From Micromonospora sp. R77 (lineage in GTDB: Bacteria > Actinomycetota > Actinomycetes > Mycobacteriales > Micromonosporaceae), in assembly GCF_022747945.1 (NCBI RefSeq), contig NZ_JALDST010000001.1, forward strand, positions 3,782,001-3,846,000: 64,000 nucleotides of DNA. Direction: 5' to 3'. A program made the position numbers and the translations under genes. Within the stretch, counting starts at the first letter, position 1; each line of letters begins with the position of its first letter. Below are positions 37,549 to 46,672 of the stretch, piece by piece. The notes under the pieces are model-generated. The model had not been told where the DNA came from. It saw only the letters and a program-made list of their open reading frames with translations, and searched no databases.

Positions 37549-38061
37549 TCAGGCGGTGCCCCAGCTGTAGGTCTGCTTGCGCAGCTTGAGATAGACGAAC
37601 GCCTCGGTGGCCAGCACGCCGTCGACGGCGCGTACCCGTTGCAGGATCTCCAGCAGGTGGGCGTCGTTGCGGCAGACCACCTCGGCCAGCAGGTCGAACG
37701 AGCCGGCCGTGATCACCACGTAGTCGATCTCCTCGAACTCGGCCAGCCGGTCGGCCACCGACTCCAGGTCCCCGTCCGTGCGGAGCCCGATCATGGCCTG
37801 CCGGGGGAAGCCGAGCTGGAGCGGGTCGGTGACCGCGACGATCTGCATCACCCCGGCGTCGAGCAGCCGCTGCACCCGCTGCCGGACCGCCGCCTCCGAC
37901 AGGCCGACCGCCTTGCCGATGGTCGCGTACGGCCGCCGGCCGTCCTCCTGGAGCTGTTCGATGATCTGCTTGGCCACGTCGTCGAGCAGGGCGTGACTGG
38001 CACCCTCACGCACAGTGACCCGCCGTGTGCCGTTTCCGCTCTCCAGGTGCCGGTTGCTCAT
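37549..38061 (-). CDS. Lrp/AsnC family transcriptional regulator
   Basis: A 170-residue feast/famine regulator. The helix-turn-helix spans about residues 27-70 (LLDDVAKQIIEQLQEDGRRPYATIGKAVGLSEAAVRQRVQRL). The C-terminal RAM ligand domain covers about 80-165 (VDYVVITAGSFDLLAEVVC, VRAVDGVLATEAFVYLKL). The N-terminal 20 residues are a loose tail. ATG 38061 has GGGGAG 5 bases upstream; the start at 38088 adds nine residues. It is divergent from the potD operon and the likely regulator of it and of the aminotransferase unit, from position and shared motifs. The ligand may be an amino acid or polyamine. Confidence 0.93.
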   Translation of the reverse strand: MSNRHLESGNGTRRVTVREGASHALLDDVAKQIIEQLQEDGRRPYATIGKAVGLSEAAVRQRVQRLLDAGVMQIVAVTDPLQLGFPRQAMIGLRTDGDLESVADRLAEFEEIDYVVITAGSFDLLAEVVCRNDAHLLEILQRVRAVDGVLATEAFVYLKLRKQTYSWGTA

Positions 38062-38142
38062 CGTCGCTCCCCATGTCCGGATCCCCACGGGGCCTGAGCG
38101 TAGTGCCCCGGCGCAGTCTGGCGTATTTCGTCGCCCATGGCT

Positions 38143-38190
38143 ATTCCCGCAACGGAATCCCTTGTAAGGGCCGTCACTCCATGTCAGGAT
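38143..38190 (+). promoter_or_regulatory. Operator and promoter of the potD operon
   Basis: ATTCCCGCAACGGAAT (38143-38158) is an inverted repeat ATTCC-N6-GGAAT sharing GCAACGGAATCC with a site upstream of the aminotransferase. It abuts a possible promoter: -35 TTGTAA (38162-38167), 17 bases, -10 CAGGAT (38185-38190). The placement fits activation by the divergent Lrp protein. Confidence 0.55.
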
Positions 38191-38272
38191 CAGTCGTCCA
38201 TCGCCACTGACCCTCCCGCCGGCGCGCCACCCCCGTCCCGCCGCCGACGATGACCCCCCTAGGAGTCGTCAC

Positions 38273-39457
38273 ATGCGTAGCCCCTACCGGTCCCTCACCC
38301 GGCGTGGTCTGCTCACCGGCACCCTCGGTTCGGCGGCGCTGCTCGCCACGGCGGGTGCGCTCACCGGCTGCGGCACCAAGGGCGCCCAGCAGACCGAGGC
38401 CGGCTGCAAGAGCGAGGACCTCTCCGCCACCGAGAAGAAGTTGGCCTTCTCGAGCTGGCCGCAGTACATGGACGTCGACGAGAAGGACGAGTCGAAGCGT
38501 CCCACCCTGGACGCCTTCGTCGCCAAGACCGGCATTCAGGTGACCTACACCGAGGACGTCAACGACAACAACGAGTTCTTCGGCAAGGTGCAGAACCAGC
38601 TCGCCGCCTGCCAGTCCACCGGCCGCGACATCATGGTGCTCACCGACTGGATGGCCGCCCGGATGATCCGGCTCGGCTGGATCCAGAAGCTGGACAAGGC
38701 CAAGATCCCCAACGTCGAGGCCAACCTGCTGGACTCGCTGCGCAAGCGCTCGTTCGACCCGGACGGGCAACTCGCCGTCCCGTGGCAGTCGGGCCTGGCC
38801 GGCCTGGCCTACAACGCCAAGGTGGCCAAGGAGATCCGGACCGTCGACGAGCTGCTGACCCGCCCCGATCTCAAGGGCAAGGTGACCGCGCTGTCGGAGA
38901 TGCGCGACACCATGGGCCTGCTGCTCCAGTCGAACGGCCACGACCCGACGAACTTCACCGCCGCGCAGTTCGACGATGCCCTCAACAAGCTCAAGAAGGC
39001 CGTCGACTCCAAGCAGATCCGCAAGTTCACCGGCAACGACTACGCGCCGGACCTGGCCAAGGGTGACATCGCGGCCTGTATCGGCTGGTCGGGTGACGTG
39101 GTCCAGCTCGGTTTCGAGGATGACAAGATCAAGTTCGTGGTGCCGGAGTCCGGCGTCATGCTCTGGTCGGACAACATGCTGGTGCCGAACAAGGCCACCC
39201 ACAAGGCCAACGCCGAAGAGCTGATGAACTACTACTACGACCCGGCGGTGGCGGCCAAGCTCGCGGCGTTCGTCAACTACATCTGCCCGGTCAAGGGCGC
39301 CCAGGCCGAGATGGAGAAGATCGACCCCGACCTGGCCGCCAACCCGCTGATCTTCCCCGACGAGGCGATCCTGTCGAAGTCCAAGGTCTTCATGGCCCTG
39401 GACGAAAAGCAGGAGAAGGACTTCGAGGCCAAGTTCCAGCAGGTCATCGGGGCATGA
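38273..39457 (+). CDS. potD: Polyamine ABC transporter substrate-binding lipoprotein
   Basis: A 394-residue periplasmic-binding-type protein. The twin Arg LTRRGLLTG (8-16) and lipobox LTGC with Cys33 indicate Tat export and lipid anchoring outside the membrane. The mature part matches PotD: LAFSSWPQYMD, IMVLTDWMAARMIRLGWIQKLD, LAVPWQSGLAGLAYN, DIAACIGWSGDVVQL, and the conserved NYIYY-like MNYYYDP. Spermidine or putrescine is the expected ligand. ATG 38273 with CTAGGAG 9 bases upstream. It is the first gene of a seven-gene operon in which every junction overlaps by 1-4 bases. Confidence 0.93.
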   Translation: MRSPYRSLTRRGLLTGTLGSAALLATAGALTGCGTKGAQQTEAGCKSEDLSATEKKLAFSSWPQYMDVDEKDESKRPTLDAFVAKTGIQVTYTEDVNDNNEFFGKVQNQLAACQSTGRDIMVLTDWMAARMIRLGWIQKLDKAKIPNVEANLLDSLRKRSFDPDGQLAVPWQSGLAGLAYNAKVAKEIRTVDELLTRPDLKGKVTALSEMRDTMGLLLQSNGHDPTNFTAAQFDDALNKLKKAVDSKQIRKFTGNDYAPDLAKGDIAACIGWSGDVVQLGFEDDKIKFVVPESGVMLWSDNMLVPNKATHKANAEELMNYYYDPAVAAKLAAFVNYICPVKGAQAEMEKIDPDLAANPLIFPDEAILSKSKVFMALDEKQEKDFEAKFQQVIGA

Positions 39458-40629
39458 GGGCGATGGGCGCGAAGAACCAGGAGCGCGACGCGCCGGCCGG
39501 CGACCTGCGCCTGGCCGAGCTGACCAAGAAGTTCGGCGTCTTCACGGCGGTCGACGACCTCAGCCTCACCATCCCGCAGGGCTCGTTCTTCGCCCTGCTC
39601 GGCGCCTCCGGCTGCGGCAAGACCACCACCCTGCGGATGATCGCCGGGCTGGAGGAGCCGACCAGCGGTCAGGTGCTGCTCGGCGACCGGGACATCGCCC
39701 GGCTGCGGCCGTACAAGCGGCCGGTCAACACGGTGTTCCAGAGCTATGCGCTCTTCCCGCACCTCGACATCGCCGAGAACGTGGCCTTCGGGCTGCGCCG
39801 CCGCGGCATCCGGGACGTCGGCGCGCAGGTCGAGCGGATGCTCGCGCTGGTGCAGCTCGACGGGTACGGCCGCCGCCGGCCCGCCCAGCTCTCCGGCGGC
39901 CAGCAGCAGCGGGTCGCGCTGGCCCGGGCCCTGATCAACCACCCGCAGGTGCTGCTGCTGGACGAGCCGCTGGGCGCGCTCGACCTCAAGCTGCGCCGGC
40001 AGATGCAGATCGAGCTGAAGCGGATCCAGACCGAGGTCGGCATCACCTTCGTGCACGTCACCCACGACCAGGAGGAGGCCATGACCATGGCCGACACCGT
40101 CGCGGTGATGAACGCCGGCCGGATCGAGCAGCTCGGCGCGCCGGCCGACATCTACGAATACCCGGCCACCGCGTTCGTGGCCAACTTCCTCGGCCAGTCC
40201 AACCTGCTGGCCGGCGAGGCCGACGGCACCACCGGGTCGGACGTGGCGGTCACCGCGCACGGCGCGCGCTTCTCGGTGCCGGCCGACCGGGCCCGCGTCG
40301 ACCGCGGGCCGGCCTTCCTCGGGGTACGTCCCGAGAAGCTGCACCTGGTCGAGGAGCTCGACGCGGTGCCGGCCGGCCACCAGCACGTCGGTGGGGTGGT
40401 GACCGACGCCTCGTACGTCGGGGTGAGCACGCAGTACCTGGTGCGAGCCCCGTGGGGCAGCGAACTGTCCGTCTTCGCGGCCAACAGCGGGCTCGGCGGG
40501 CGGCTGCCGGTCGGCGCCCCGGTGATCGCGCACTGGGACCCGCGGCACGCGTTCCTGCTGCCTCGCTCCTCCGGCGAGGACGACCAGACCGCCCCGCTGC
40601 TCGACGAGCCGGTGAGTGTGGCGTCATGA
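39454..40629 (+). CDS. potA: Polyamine ABC transporter ATP-binding protein
   Basis: A 391-residue ABC ATPase. Walker A GASGCGKT is at 50-57, signature LSGGQQQR at 146-153, Walker B LLLDEP near 166, and the switch His in [10 protein letters not shown]. The C-terminal 120 residues form the TOBE domain ([13 protein letters not shown]) typical of PotA. It energises uptake with PotBCD. Its ATG overlaps the potD stop (ATGA). The 17-residue N-terminal extension is unconserved. Confidence 0.95.
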   Translation: MRAMGAKNQERDAPAGDLRLAELTKKFGVFTAVDDLSLTIPQGSFFALLGASGCGKTTTLRMIAGLEEPTSGQVLLGDRDIARLRPYKRPVNTVFQSYALFPHLDIAENVAFGLRRRGIRDVGAQVERMLALVQLDGYGRRRPAQLSGGQQQRVALARALINHPQVLLLDEPLGALDLKLRRQMQIELKRIQTEVGITFVHVTHDQEEAMTMADTVAVMNAGRIEQLGAPADIYEYPATAFVANFLGQSNLLAGEADGTTGSDVAVTAHGARFSVPADRARVDRGPAFLGVRPEKLHLVEELDAVPAGHQHVGGVVTDASYVGVSTQYLVRAPWGSELSVFAANSGLGGRLPVGAPVIAHWDPRHAFLLPRSSGEDDQTAPLLDEPVSVAS

Positions 40630-41537
40630 CCGCGCTGGCCCACGTACCCACCCCGTCGGGGCAGTCGGCGCCACCGCCGCCACCCCGGCGCGGGCGGTAC
40701 GGGCTGCTGCCGTACCTGCTGCTGGTGCCGGGGGCGGCCTGGCTGTTCATCTTCTTCGCCCTGCCGCTGCTGCAGCTCGCCGCGGCCAGCCTCTACGACC
40801 CGAGCGGCTCGCTCTCCACCGGGTACGCGCTGACCTGGGCGTTCGGCAACTATCCGGAGGCGCTGCAGGCGTACTGGCCGCAGTTCGTGCGCTCCTTCGG
40901 GTATTCGGCGATCGCGCTGGTGCTCGGCCTGCTGATGGGCTACCCGCTGGCGTACGCCATCGCGCAGAAGGCCGGCCGGTGGAAGAACCTGCTGCTGGTC
41001 TGCGTGGTCGCCCCGATGTTCACCAGCTTCCTGGTGCGTACCCTGGCCTGGAAGACCATCCTGTCCGACAACGGCTGGCTGGTCGGGCTGCTGCGGGACG
41101 TGCACCTGCTCGGGCCGGACGGTCGGCTGCTGGCCACCCCGATCGCGGTGGTGCTCGGCCTGACGTACAACTTCCTGCCGTTCCTGGTGCTGCCGCTGTA
41201 CGCGAGCCTGGAGCGGCTGGACTACCGGCTGCTGGAGGCGGCGAGCGACCTGTACGCCAGCTCCTTCCAGGCGTTCCGCAAGGTCACCCTGCCGCTGTCG
41301 ATGCCCGGCCTGATCGCCGGCACGCTGCTCTTCTTCATCCCGGCCACCGGCGACTACATCAACGCCGAGCTGCTCGGCACGCCGAACGAATACATGATCG
41401 GCAACGTCATCGACTCGGCGTTCCTGGTCCGGCTCGACTATCCGCAGGGCGCGGCCCTGTCGTTCCTGCTGATGGCGGCGATCCTCGCGGTGGTCTTCGT
41501 CTACCTGCGCCGGGCCGGCACGGAGGAAGTGCTATGA
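40626..41537 (+). CDS. potB: Polyamine ABC transporter permease PotB
   Basis: A 303-residue permease with a Pro-rich N-terminal tail and six membrane helices. The cytoplasmic EAA loop is LEAASDLYASSFQAFRKVTLPLSMPGLIAG (about 215-245), which contacts PotA. The PATGDYINAELLGTP segment is characteristic of PotB. ATG 40626 overlaps the potA stop by four bases, and its own stop overlaps potC. It is in the membrane. Confidence 0.94.
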   Translation: MTALAHVPTPSGQSAPPPPPRRGRYGLLPYLLLVPGAAWLFIFFALPLLQLAAASLYDPSGSLSTGYALTWAFGNYPEALQAYWPQFVRSFGYSAIALVLGLLMGYPLAYAIAQKAGRWKNLLLVCVVAPMFTSFLVRTLAWKTILSDNGWLVGLLRDVHLLGPDGRLLATPIAVVLGLTYNFLPFLVLPLYASLERLDYRLLEAASDLYASSFQAFRKVTLPLSMPGLIAGTLLFFIPATGDYINAELLGTPNEYMIGNVIDSAFLVRLDYPQGAALSFLLMAAILAVVFVYLRRAGTEEVL

Positions 41538-42367
41538 GGATCTCCCGTTGGCTGGCCGACCGGTGGGTCATGCTGGTCGCGCTGCTGGTGCTGGGCTACC
41601 TGTCGCTGCCGATCGTGGTGGTGGCCGGGCTGTCGTTCAACCGCCCGTCCAGCCGGCTCTCCTACGACTTCAACGAGTTCACCCTCGACAACTGGACGCA
41701 CCCCTGCGCCACCTCCGACATGTGCGACGCGGTGGTCCGCAGCGTGCAGATCGGCTTCATCGCTACCGTCGTCTCCACCGTGCTCGGCACGCTGATGGCG
41801 TTCGCGCTGGTCCGGCACCGGTTCCGGGGCCGGGCCGGGATCAACGTGCTGATCTTCCTGCCGATGGCCACCCCCGAACTGGTGATGGGCACCTCGCTGC
41901 TCGCCCTCTTCGTCGCCGCCGGGGTGCCGCAGGGCTTCTGGACCATCGTCATCGCGCACGTGATGTTCTGCGTGTCGTTCGTGGTGGTGACCGTGAAGGC
42001 GCGGCTGGCCGGGATGGACCGGCGGCTGGAGGAGGCCGCGATGGACCTCTACGCCAGCGAGTGGCAGACGTTCCGGCGGATCACCCTGCCGCTTGTGCTG
42101 CCGGGCATCGTGGCCGCCGCGCTGCTCGCCTTCTCGCTCAGCTTCGACGACTTCATCATCACCAACTTCAACGCCGGCACCACGGTCACCTTCCCGATGT
42201 ACGTCTGGGGCGCCGCCCAGCGGGGCATCCCGCCGCAGGTCAACGTCATCGGCACGGCGATGTTCGCGATCGCGTTGCTGCTGGTCGGGGCCAGCTCGCT
42301 GCGCGGGCGGCGGGCCCGCCGGGCCGACCTCGCGGTGCGTACCGCGCCGGCGAAGATCCGGTCATGA
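41534..42367 (+). CDS. potC: Polyamine ABC transporter permease PotC
   Basis: A 277-residue permease with six membrane helices, an EAA loop EEAAMDLYASEWQTFRRITLPLVLPGI (about 170-196) and the PotC-typical SLSFDDFIITNFNAG near 204-218. It forms the channel with PotB. ATG overlaps the potB stop (ATGA), and its own stop overlaps the FAD gene start. The CATSDMC pair in the first outer loop could form a disulfide. Confidence 0.94.
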   Translation: MRISRWLADRWVMLVALLVLGYLSLPIVVVAGLSFNRPSSRLSYDFNEFTLDNWTHPCATSDMCDAVVRSVQIGFIATVVSTVLGTLMAFALVRHRFRGRAGINVLIFLPMATPELVMGTSLLALFVAAGVPQGFWTIVIAHVMFCVSFVVVTVKARLAGMDRRLEEAAMDLYASEWQTFRRITLPLVLPGIVAAALLAFSLSFDDFIITNFNAGTTVTFPMYVWGAAQRGIPPQVNVIGTAMFAIALLLVGASSLRGRRARRADLAVRTAPAKIRS

Positions 42368-43785
42368 TCCTCCCGCATACCGGCCGGGCGTTGGCCGACG
42401 CGGCGCCCGTGCCGTACTGGCTGGACCGGCCGGAACGACCGGACCCGCTGCCGCCGCTGACCGGGGCCGCCGACGCGGACCTGTTGGTGATCGGCGGCGG
42501 GTACGCCGGCCTCTGGACCGCCCTGCTGGCCAAGGAGGCCGACCCGGGGCGGGACGTGCTGCTGGTCGAGGCCGGCACCTGCGGCTGGGCGGCGTCCGGA
42601 CGCAACGGCGGGTTCTGCGCCGCCTCGCTCACCCACGGGCTGGCCAACGGCGTCGACCGGTTCCCCGGCGAGATCGCCGAGCTGGAACGGCTCGGCCGGG
42701 AGAACCTGGACGGCATCGCGGCCACGATCGCGGAGCACGGCATCGACTGCGACTTCGAGCGGACCGGTGAGCTGGCGGTGGCGGTCGAGCCGTACCAGCT
42801 CGCCGGGCTCGCCGAGGACACCGAACTGGCCCGCCGGTACGGCCACGACGTGCGCCTGCTCGACCGCGACGAGGTGCGCGCCGAGGTGGCCTCGCCGACG
42901 TACCTGGGTGGGATGTGGGACGCCGACCGGGTGGCCATGCTGGACCCGGCGAAGCTGGCCTGGGGCCTGCGCCGGGCCTGCCTGGAGTCGGGCGTCCGGA
43001 TCCACGAGCACACCCGGGTCACCGGGCTGCGCCGCGACGGCGCCGCCCTGCGGGTGACCACGGCCGGCGGCGCCGACGCCGTGCCGGGCGGGGTACGCGC
43101 CCGGCAGGTCGCGCTCGCCACCAACGCCTTCCCGCCGCTGCTGCGCCGGCTGCGCGCCTGGCTCGTCCCGGTGTACGACTACGCGCTGATGACCGAGCCG
43201 CTGACGCCCGCCCAGCGGGACGCCATCGGCTGGCGCAACCGGCAGGGGCTCGCCGACACCGGCAACCAGTTCCACTACTACCGGATCACCGGCGACGGCC
43301 GGATCCTCTTCGGCGGCTACGACGCGGTCTACCACTACGGCAACCGGACCGCCCCGGAGCTGGAACAGCGCCCCGCCACCTTCACCGCCCTCGCCGCGCA
43401 CTTCTTCACCACGTTCCCGCAGCTCGACGGGCTCCGCTTCAGCCACCGCTGGGGCGGGGTCATCGACACCTGCACCCGGTTCTGCCCGTTCTTCGGCACC
43501 GCCTACGACGGGCGGCTCGCCTACACGGCCGGGTTCACCGGGCTCGGCGTCGGGGCGACCCGGTTCGGCGCCCGGGTGATGCTCGACCTGCTCGGCGGCG
43601 AACAGACCCCGCTGACCCGGCTCGACCTGGTGCGCAGCAAGCCACTGCCGTTCCCGCCGGAACCGTTCCGGGCCACCGGCATCAACCTCACCCGCTGGTC
43701 GCTCGCCCGTGCCGACGCGCACGAGGGGCGGCGCAACCTCTGGCTCCGTACGCTCGATCGTCTTGGTTTGGGGTTCGATTCCTGA
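42364..43785 (+). CDS. FAD-dependent amine oxidoreductase (gamma-glutamylputrescine oxidase-like)
   Basis: A 473-residue DAO-family flavoprotein. The FAD motif LLVIGGGYAGLW is at about 40-51, followed by GRNGGFCAASLTHG, the typical covalent or pocket region of putrescine-type oxidases. The C-terminal end has RFSHRWGGVIDTCTRFCPFFG and AYTAGFTGLGVGATRFGARVMLDL. It would oxidise a primary amine or N-acylated polyamine, releasing an aldehyde and H2O2. It is intact, unlike its relative at 32667-34043. It overlaps potC by four bases. No glutamate-putrescine ligase is in the window, so the substrate may be unconjugated. Confidence 0.9.
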   Translation: MILPHTGRALADAAPVPYWLDRPERPDPLPPLTGAADADLLVIGGGYAGLWTALLAKEADPGRDVLLVEAGTCGWAASGRNGGFCAASLTHGLANGVDRFPGEIAELERLGRENLDGIAATIAEHGIDCDFERTGELAVAVEPYQLAGLAEDTELARRYGHDVRLLDRDEVRAEVASPTYLGGMWDADRVAMLDPAKLAWGLRRACLESGVRIHEHTRVTGLRRDGAALRVTTAGGADAVPGGVRARQVALATNAFPPLLRRLRAWLVPVYDYALMTEPLTPAQRDAIGWRNRQGLADTGNQFHYYRITGDGRILFGGYDAVYHYGNRTAPELEQRPATFTALAAHFFTTFPQLDGLRFSHRWGGVIDTCTRFCPFFGTAYDGRLAYTAGFTGLGVGATRFGARVMLDLLGGEQTPLTRLDLVRSKPLPFPPEPFRATGINLTRWSLARADAHEGRRNLWLRTLDRLGLGFDS

Positions 43786-44987
43786 TGCGTATCCTCCTCG
43801 TCGGCGCCGGTGGCGTCGGCTCCGCCGCCGTAGCCATCGCCGCTCGCCGTTCCTTCTTCGAGACCATGGTCGTCGCCGACTACGACCTCGACCGCGCGTC
43901 GCGGGCGGTGGCCGACCACGACGCCCGCTTCGTCGCCGCCCGGGTCGACGCCTCCTCGGCGGACGTGGTCGCGGCGCTCTGCCGGGAACACCGGATCACC
44001 CACGTGCTCAACGCGGTCGACCCGCGCTTCGTCATGCCGATCTTCGACGGCGCGTTCGCCGCCGGGGCCGACTACCTGGACATGGCGATGTCGCTGTCCC
44101 GGCCGCACCCGGACCGCCCCCACGCCGAGACCGGCGTGAAGCTCGGCGACGAGCAGTTCGCCGCCGCCCCGGCCTGGGCGGACGCCGGCCGGCTCGCCCT
44201 CTGCGGCATCGGCGTCGAGCCCGGCCTGTCGGACGTCTTCGCCCGCTACGCCGCCGACGAACTCTTCGCCGAGATCGACGAGATCGGGGTACGCGACGGC
44301 GCGAACCTCACCGTCGACGGCTACGACTTCGCCCCGTCGTTCTCCATCTGGACCACCATCGAGGAGTGCCTGAACCCGCCGGTGGTCTGGGAGGCCGGCC
44401 GGGGCTGGTACACCACGCCGCCGTTCAGCGAGCCGGAGGTGTTCCACTTCCCCGAGGGGATCGGCCCGGTCGAGTGCGTCAACGTGGAGCACGAGGAGGT
44501 GCTGCTGATCCCGCGCTGGGTGCCGGCGAAGCGGGTCACCTTCAAGTACGGCCTCGGCGACGAGTTCATCGAGGTGCTGAAGACCCTGCACAAGCTGGGC
44601 CTGGACGCTGTTTCTCCGGTCCGGGTGCGCGGGGTCGACGTCTCCCCGCGCGACGTGGTCGCCGCCTGCCTGCCCGACCCGGCCACCCTCGGCGACCGGA
44701 TGCGTGGCAAGACCTGCGCCGGGACGTGGGTGACCGGCACCGGCAAGGACGGCGACCCGCGCGCCGTCTACCTCTACCACGTGGTCGACAACGAGTGGTC
44801 CATGCGGGAGTACGGCCACCAGGCCGTCGTCTGGCAGACCGCGGTCAACCCGGTCGTCGCCCTGGAACTGCTCGCCACCGGCGCCTGGTCCGGCGCGGGT
44901 GTGCTCGGCCCGGAGGCGCTGCCCCCGGGACCCTTCCTCGACCTGCTGACCGACTACGGCTCGCCGTGGGGGATGGAGGAGCGGTGA
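43785..44987 (+). CDS. Saccharopine dehydrogenase family protein
   Basis: A 400-residue NAD(P) enzyme: Rossmann motif RILLVGAGGVGSAAV at 2-16, then ITHVLNAVDPRFVMPIFDGAFAAGADYLDMA and CGIGVEPGLSDVFARYA. The family includes saccharopine, carboxynorspermidine and homospermidine-type enzymes, all of which reduce or oxidise C-N bonds of amines. Inside a polyamine uptake operon, the last two are attractive (inference). ATG 43785 overlaps the previous stop by one base (TGATG); the end overlaps the agmatinase start as GTGA. Confidence 0.9.
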   Translation: MRILLVGAGGVGSAAVAIAARRSFFETMVVADYDLDRASRAVADHDARFVAARVDASSADVVAALCREHRITHVLNAVDPRFVMPIFDGAFAAGADYLDMAMSLSRPHPDRPHAETGVKLGDEQFAAAPAWADAGRLALCGIGVEPGLSDVFARYAADELFAEIDEIGVRDGANLTVDGYDFAPSFSIWTTIEECLNPPVVWEAGRGWYTTPPFSEPEVFHFPEGIGPVECVNVEHEEVLLIPRWVPAKRVTFKYGLGDEFIEVLKTLHKLGLDAVSPVRVRGVDVSPRDVVAACLPDPATLGDRMRGKTCAGTWVTGTGKDGDPRAVYLYHVVDNEWSMREYGHQAVVWQTAVNPVVALELLATGAWSGAGVLGPEALPPGPFLDLLTDYGSPWGMEER

Positions 44988-45997
44988 CCCGCTACGGCCC
45001 GATGTTCGGCCCCGACATCACCTTCCTCGGCGTGCCGCCCTGCACGATCGAGGAGCCGGTCACCTACGCCGACGCCGACGTGGTGATCGTCGGTGCGCCC
45101 TTCGACGGCGGCACCTCGCACCGGCCGGGCACCCGGTTCGGGCCGTCCGCCATCCGGCAGGCCTGCTACCTGCCGCACGACGGCTCCCGGCCGTCCCTCG
45201 CCTTCCGGGTCGACGCCCTGCGGGACCTCTGCGTCTATGACGCGGGCGACGTGGAGATGTTCTCCGGCGACATCGAACGGTCCCTGGCGTCCCTGGAGCG
45301 GGCGGTGCACGCTGTGGCGGCGGCCGGCGCGATCCCGGTCGTGCTCGGCGGCGACCACTCCATCGCCCTGCCCGACGCCACCGGGGTGGCCCGCCACCAC
45401 GGCCTCGGCCGGGTCTCGCTGGTGCACTTCGACGCGCACGCCGACACCGGGGACATCGAGTTCGGCTCGCTGCACGGGCACGGCCAGCCGATGCGCCGGC
45501 TCATCGAGTCCGGCGCGGTACGCGGCGACCGCTTCCTCCAGATCGGACTGCGGGGCTACTGGCCGGGCCCGGAGACCCTGTCCTGGATGGCCGAGCAGCG
45601 GATGCGCTCGTACGAGATGACCGAGGTGGTCGCCCGGGGCCTCGACGAGTGCCTGTCGGAGGCGTTCGGGATCGCCACCGACGAGTGCGAGGGCGTCTTT
45701 CTCTCCGTCGACGTGGACGTCGTCGACCCCGGCATGGCACCCGGCACCGGCACCCCGGAACCGGGTGGTCTCACCTCCCGGCAGCTCCTCGACGCGGTCC
45801 GCCGGGTCTGCTACGAACTGCCGGTGGTCGGCGTCGACGTGGTCGAGGTGGCCCCGCCGTACGACCACGCCGACATCACCGCCTACCTCGGCAACCGGGT
45901 GGTGCTGGAGGCGTTGTCGGCGATCGCCCGACGTCGCCGGGACGCGGCCGGCGGACCGCCCTGGGACCCGCGCCAGCCGCTGCTCGACGGCCGCTGA
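44984..45997 (+). CDS. speB: Agmatinase / ureohydrolase
   Basis: A 337-residue arginase-fold enzyme with all metal ligands: H125 in GGDHS, D150-A-H152-A-D154, and D243/D245 in SVDVDVVDP. It hydrolyses a guanidine to amine and urea. Agmatine to putrescine is the natural role next to a polyamine transporter, but guanidinobutyrate is possible because the family cannot be split by eye. The N-terminal 30 residues match agmatinases rather than arginases. GTG 44984 overlaps the previous stop; it is the last gene of the potD operon. Confidence 0.93.
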   Translation: MTRYGPMFGPDITFLGVPPCTIEEPVTYADADVVIVGAPFDGGTSHRPGTRFGPSAIRQACYLPHDGSRPSLAFRVDALRDLCVYDAGDVEMFSGDIERSLASLERAVHAVAAAGAIPVVLGGDHSIALPDATGVARHHGLGRVSLVHFDAHADTGDIEFGSLHGHGQPMRRLIESGAVRGDRFLQIGLRGYWPGPETLSWMAEQRMRSYEMTEVVARGLDECLSEAFGIATDECEGVFLSVDVDVVDPGMAPGTGTPEPGGLTSRQLLDAVRRVCYELPVVGVDVVEVAPPYDHADITAYLGNRVVLEALSAIARRRRDAAGGPPWDPRQPLLDGR

Positions 45998-46089
45998 CCC
46001 GGCGCGGTGAGCGTGGTGGTGGCCGTCGGCCCGGTCGACCGGGCACCGGGCGGCACCCGCCGGACGGATTCATGGCGGACAATGCGGGG

Positions 46090-46464
46090 ATGAGCGAGCA
46101 GCCTGCGGTGACCCCGGACCCGCCCCGGCGACCGGGACTCGGCACCGCGGTCGCGGTGCTGGCGGCCTGGTACGCCCTCACCGTGGTCTTCTTCCTGGCC
46201 GTCGCGCAGGTCCTGTCGAACGAGCACTCGGGGGCGTGCGTGGGGCTCTGTGTCTCCGACCGGGAGGGGATGCTGATCGCCGGCGTCGTGACCGGTGGTC
46301 CCGCGCTGCTGGTGCTGTTCGGTGTCAGCGTGTTCTGGGCCGTGCGGATGCACCGGACGGGCCGGTGGGCGCCGTCGGTGACGGGCACCCGCGCCGCCCT
46401 GCCGGCGTTGCTGCTGGTCGGCTGGTCGCTGGTGCTCGCGGTGACGTCCGCCCGGGGGACCTGA
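46090..46464 (+). CDS. Small membrane protein, unknown function
   Basis: A 124-residue protein with three membrane helices (about 20-42, 58-80 and 95-115) and a CVGLC pair in the first outer loop. The ATG at 46090 lies 6 bases after GACAAT, a leaderless -10; an ATG at 46072 would precede that box. No family recognised. Transcribed in the same direction as the agmatinase operon but with its own promoter. Confidence 0.75.
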   Translation: MSEQPAVTPDPPRRPGLGTAVAVLAAWYALTVVFFLAVAQVLSNEHSGACVGLCVSDREGMLIAGVVTGGPALLVLFGVSVFWAVRMHRTGRWAPSVTGTRAALPALLLVGWSLVLAVTSARGT

Positions 46465-46508
46465 GCGTTCCCGCCCGCCCACAAACGACCCGCCCCGTTG
46501 GGTCGATC

Positions 46509-46523
46509 ATTGCCTCAGGCAAT
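46509..46523. promoter_or_regulatory. 15-bp palindrome upstream of the G5 protein
   Basis: ATTGCCTCAGGCAAT is a perfect odd palindrome, 150 bases upstream of the GTG at 46673, in an AT-richer patch. It resembles a repressor operator. No regulator gene is adjacent. Confidence 0.45.
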
Positions 46524-46672
46524 TGTCCAATCCCGACGGCTGTCCGGCCGGACGACCCGGCCCGATCGCGGAACTTCGGCCCTGACCTGCGGGATCGGTC
46601 CGGACGATCGGTTCCGGCGAGGAAAGGTACGGCCGGTTCCGGCAGCACAGCGTCAGCAGCAGACTCGGCAGC

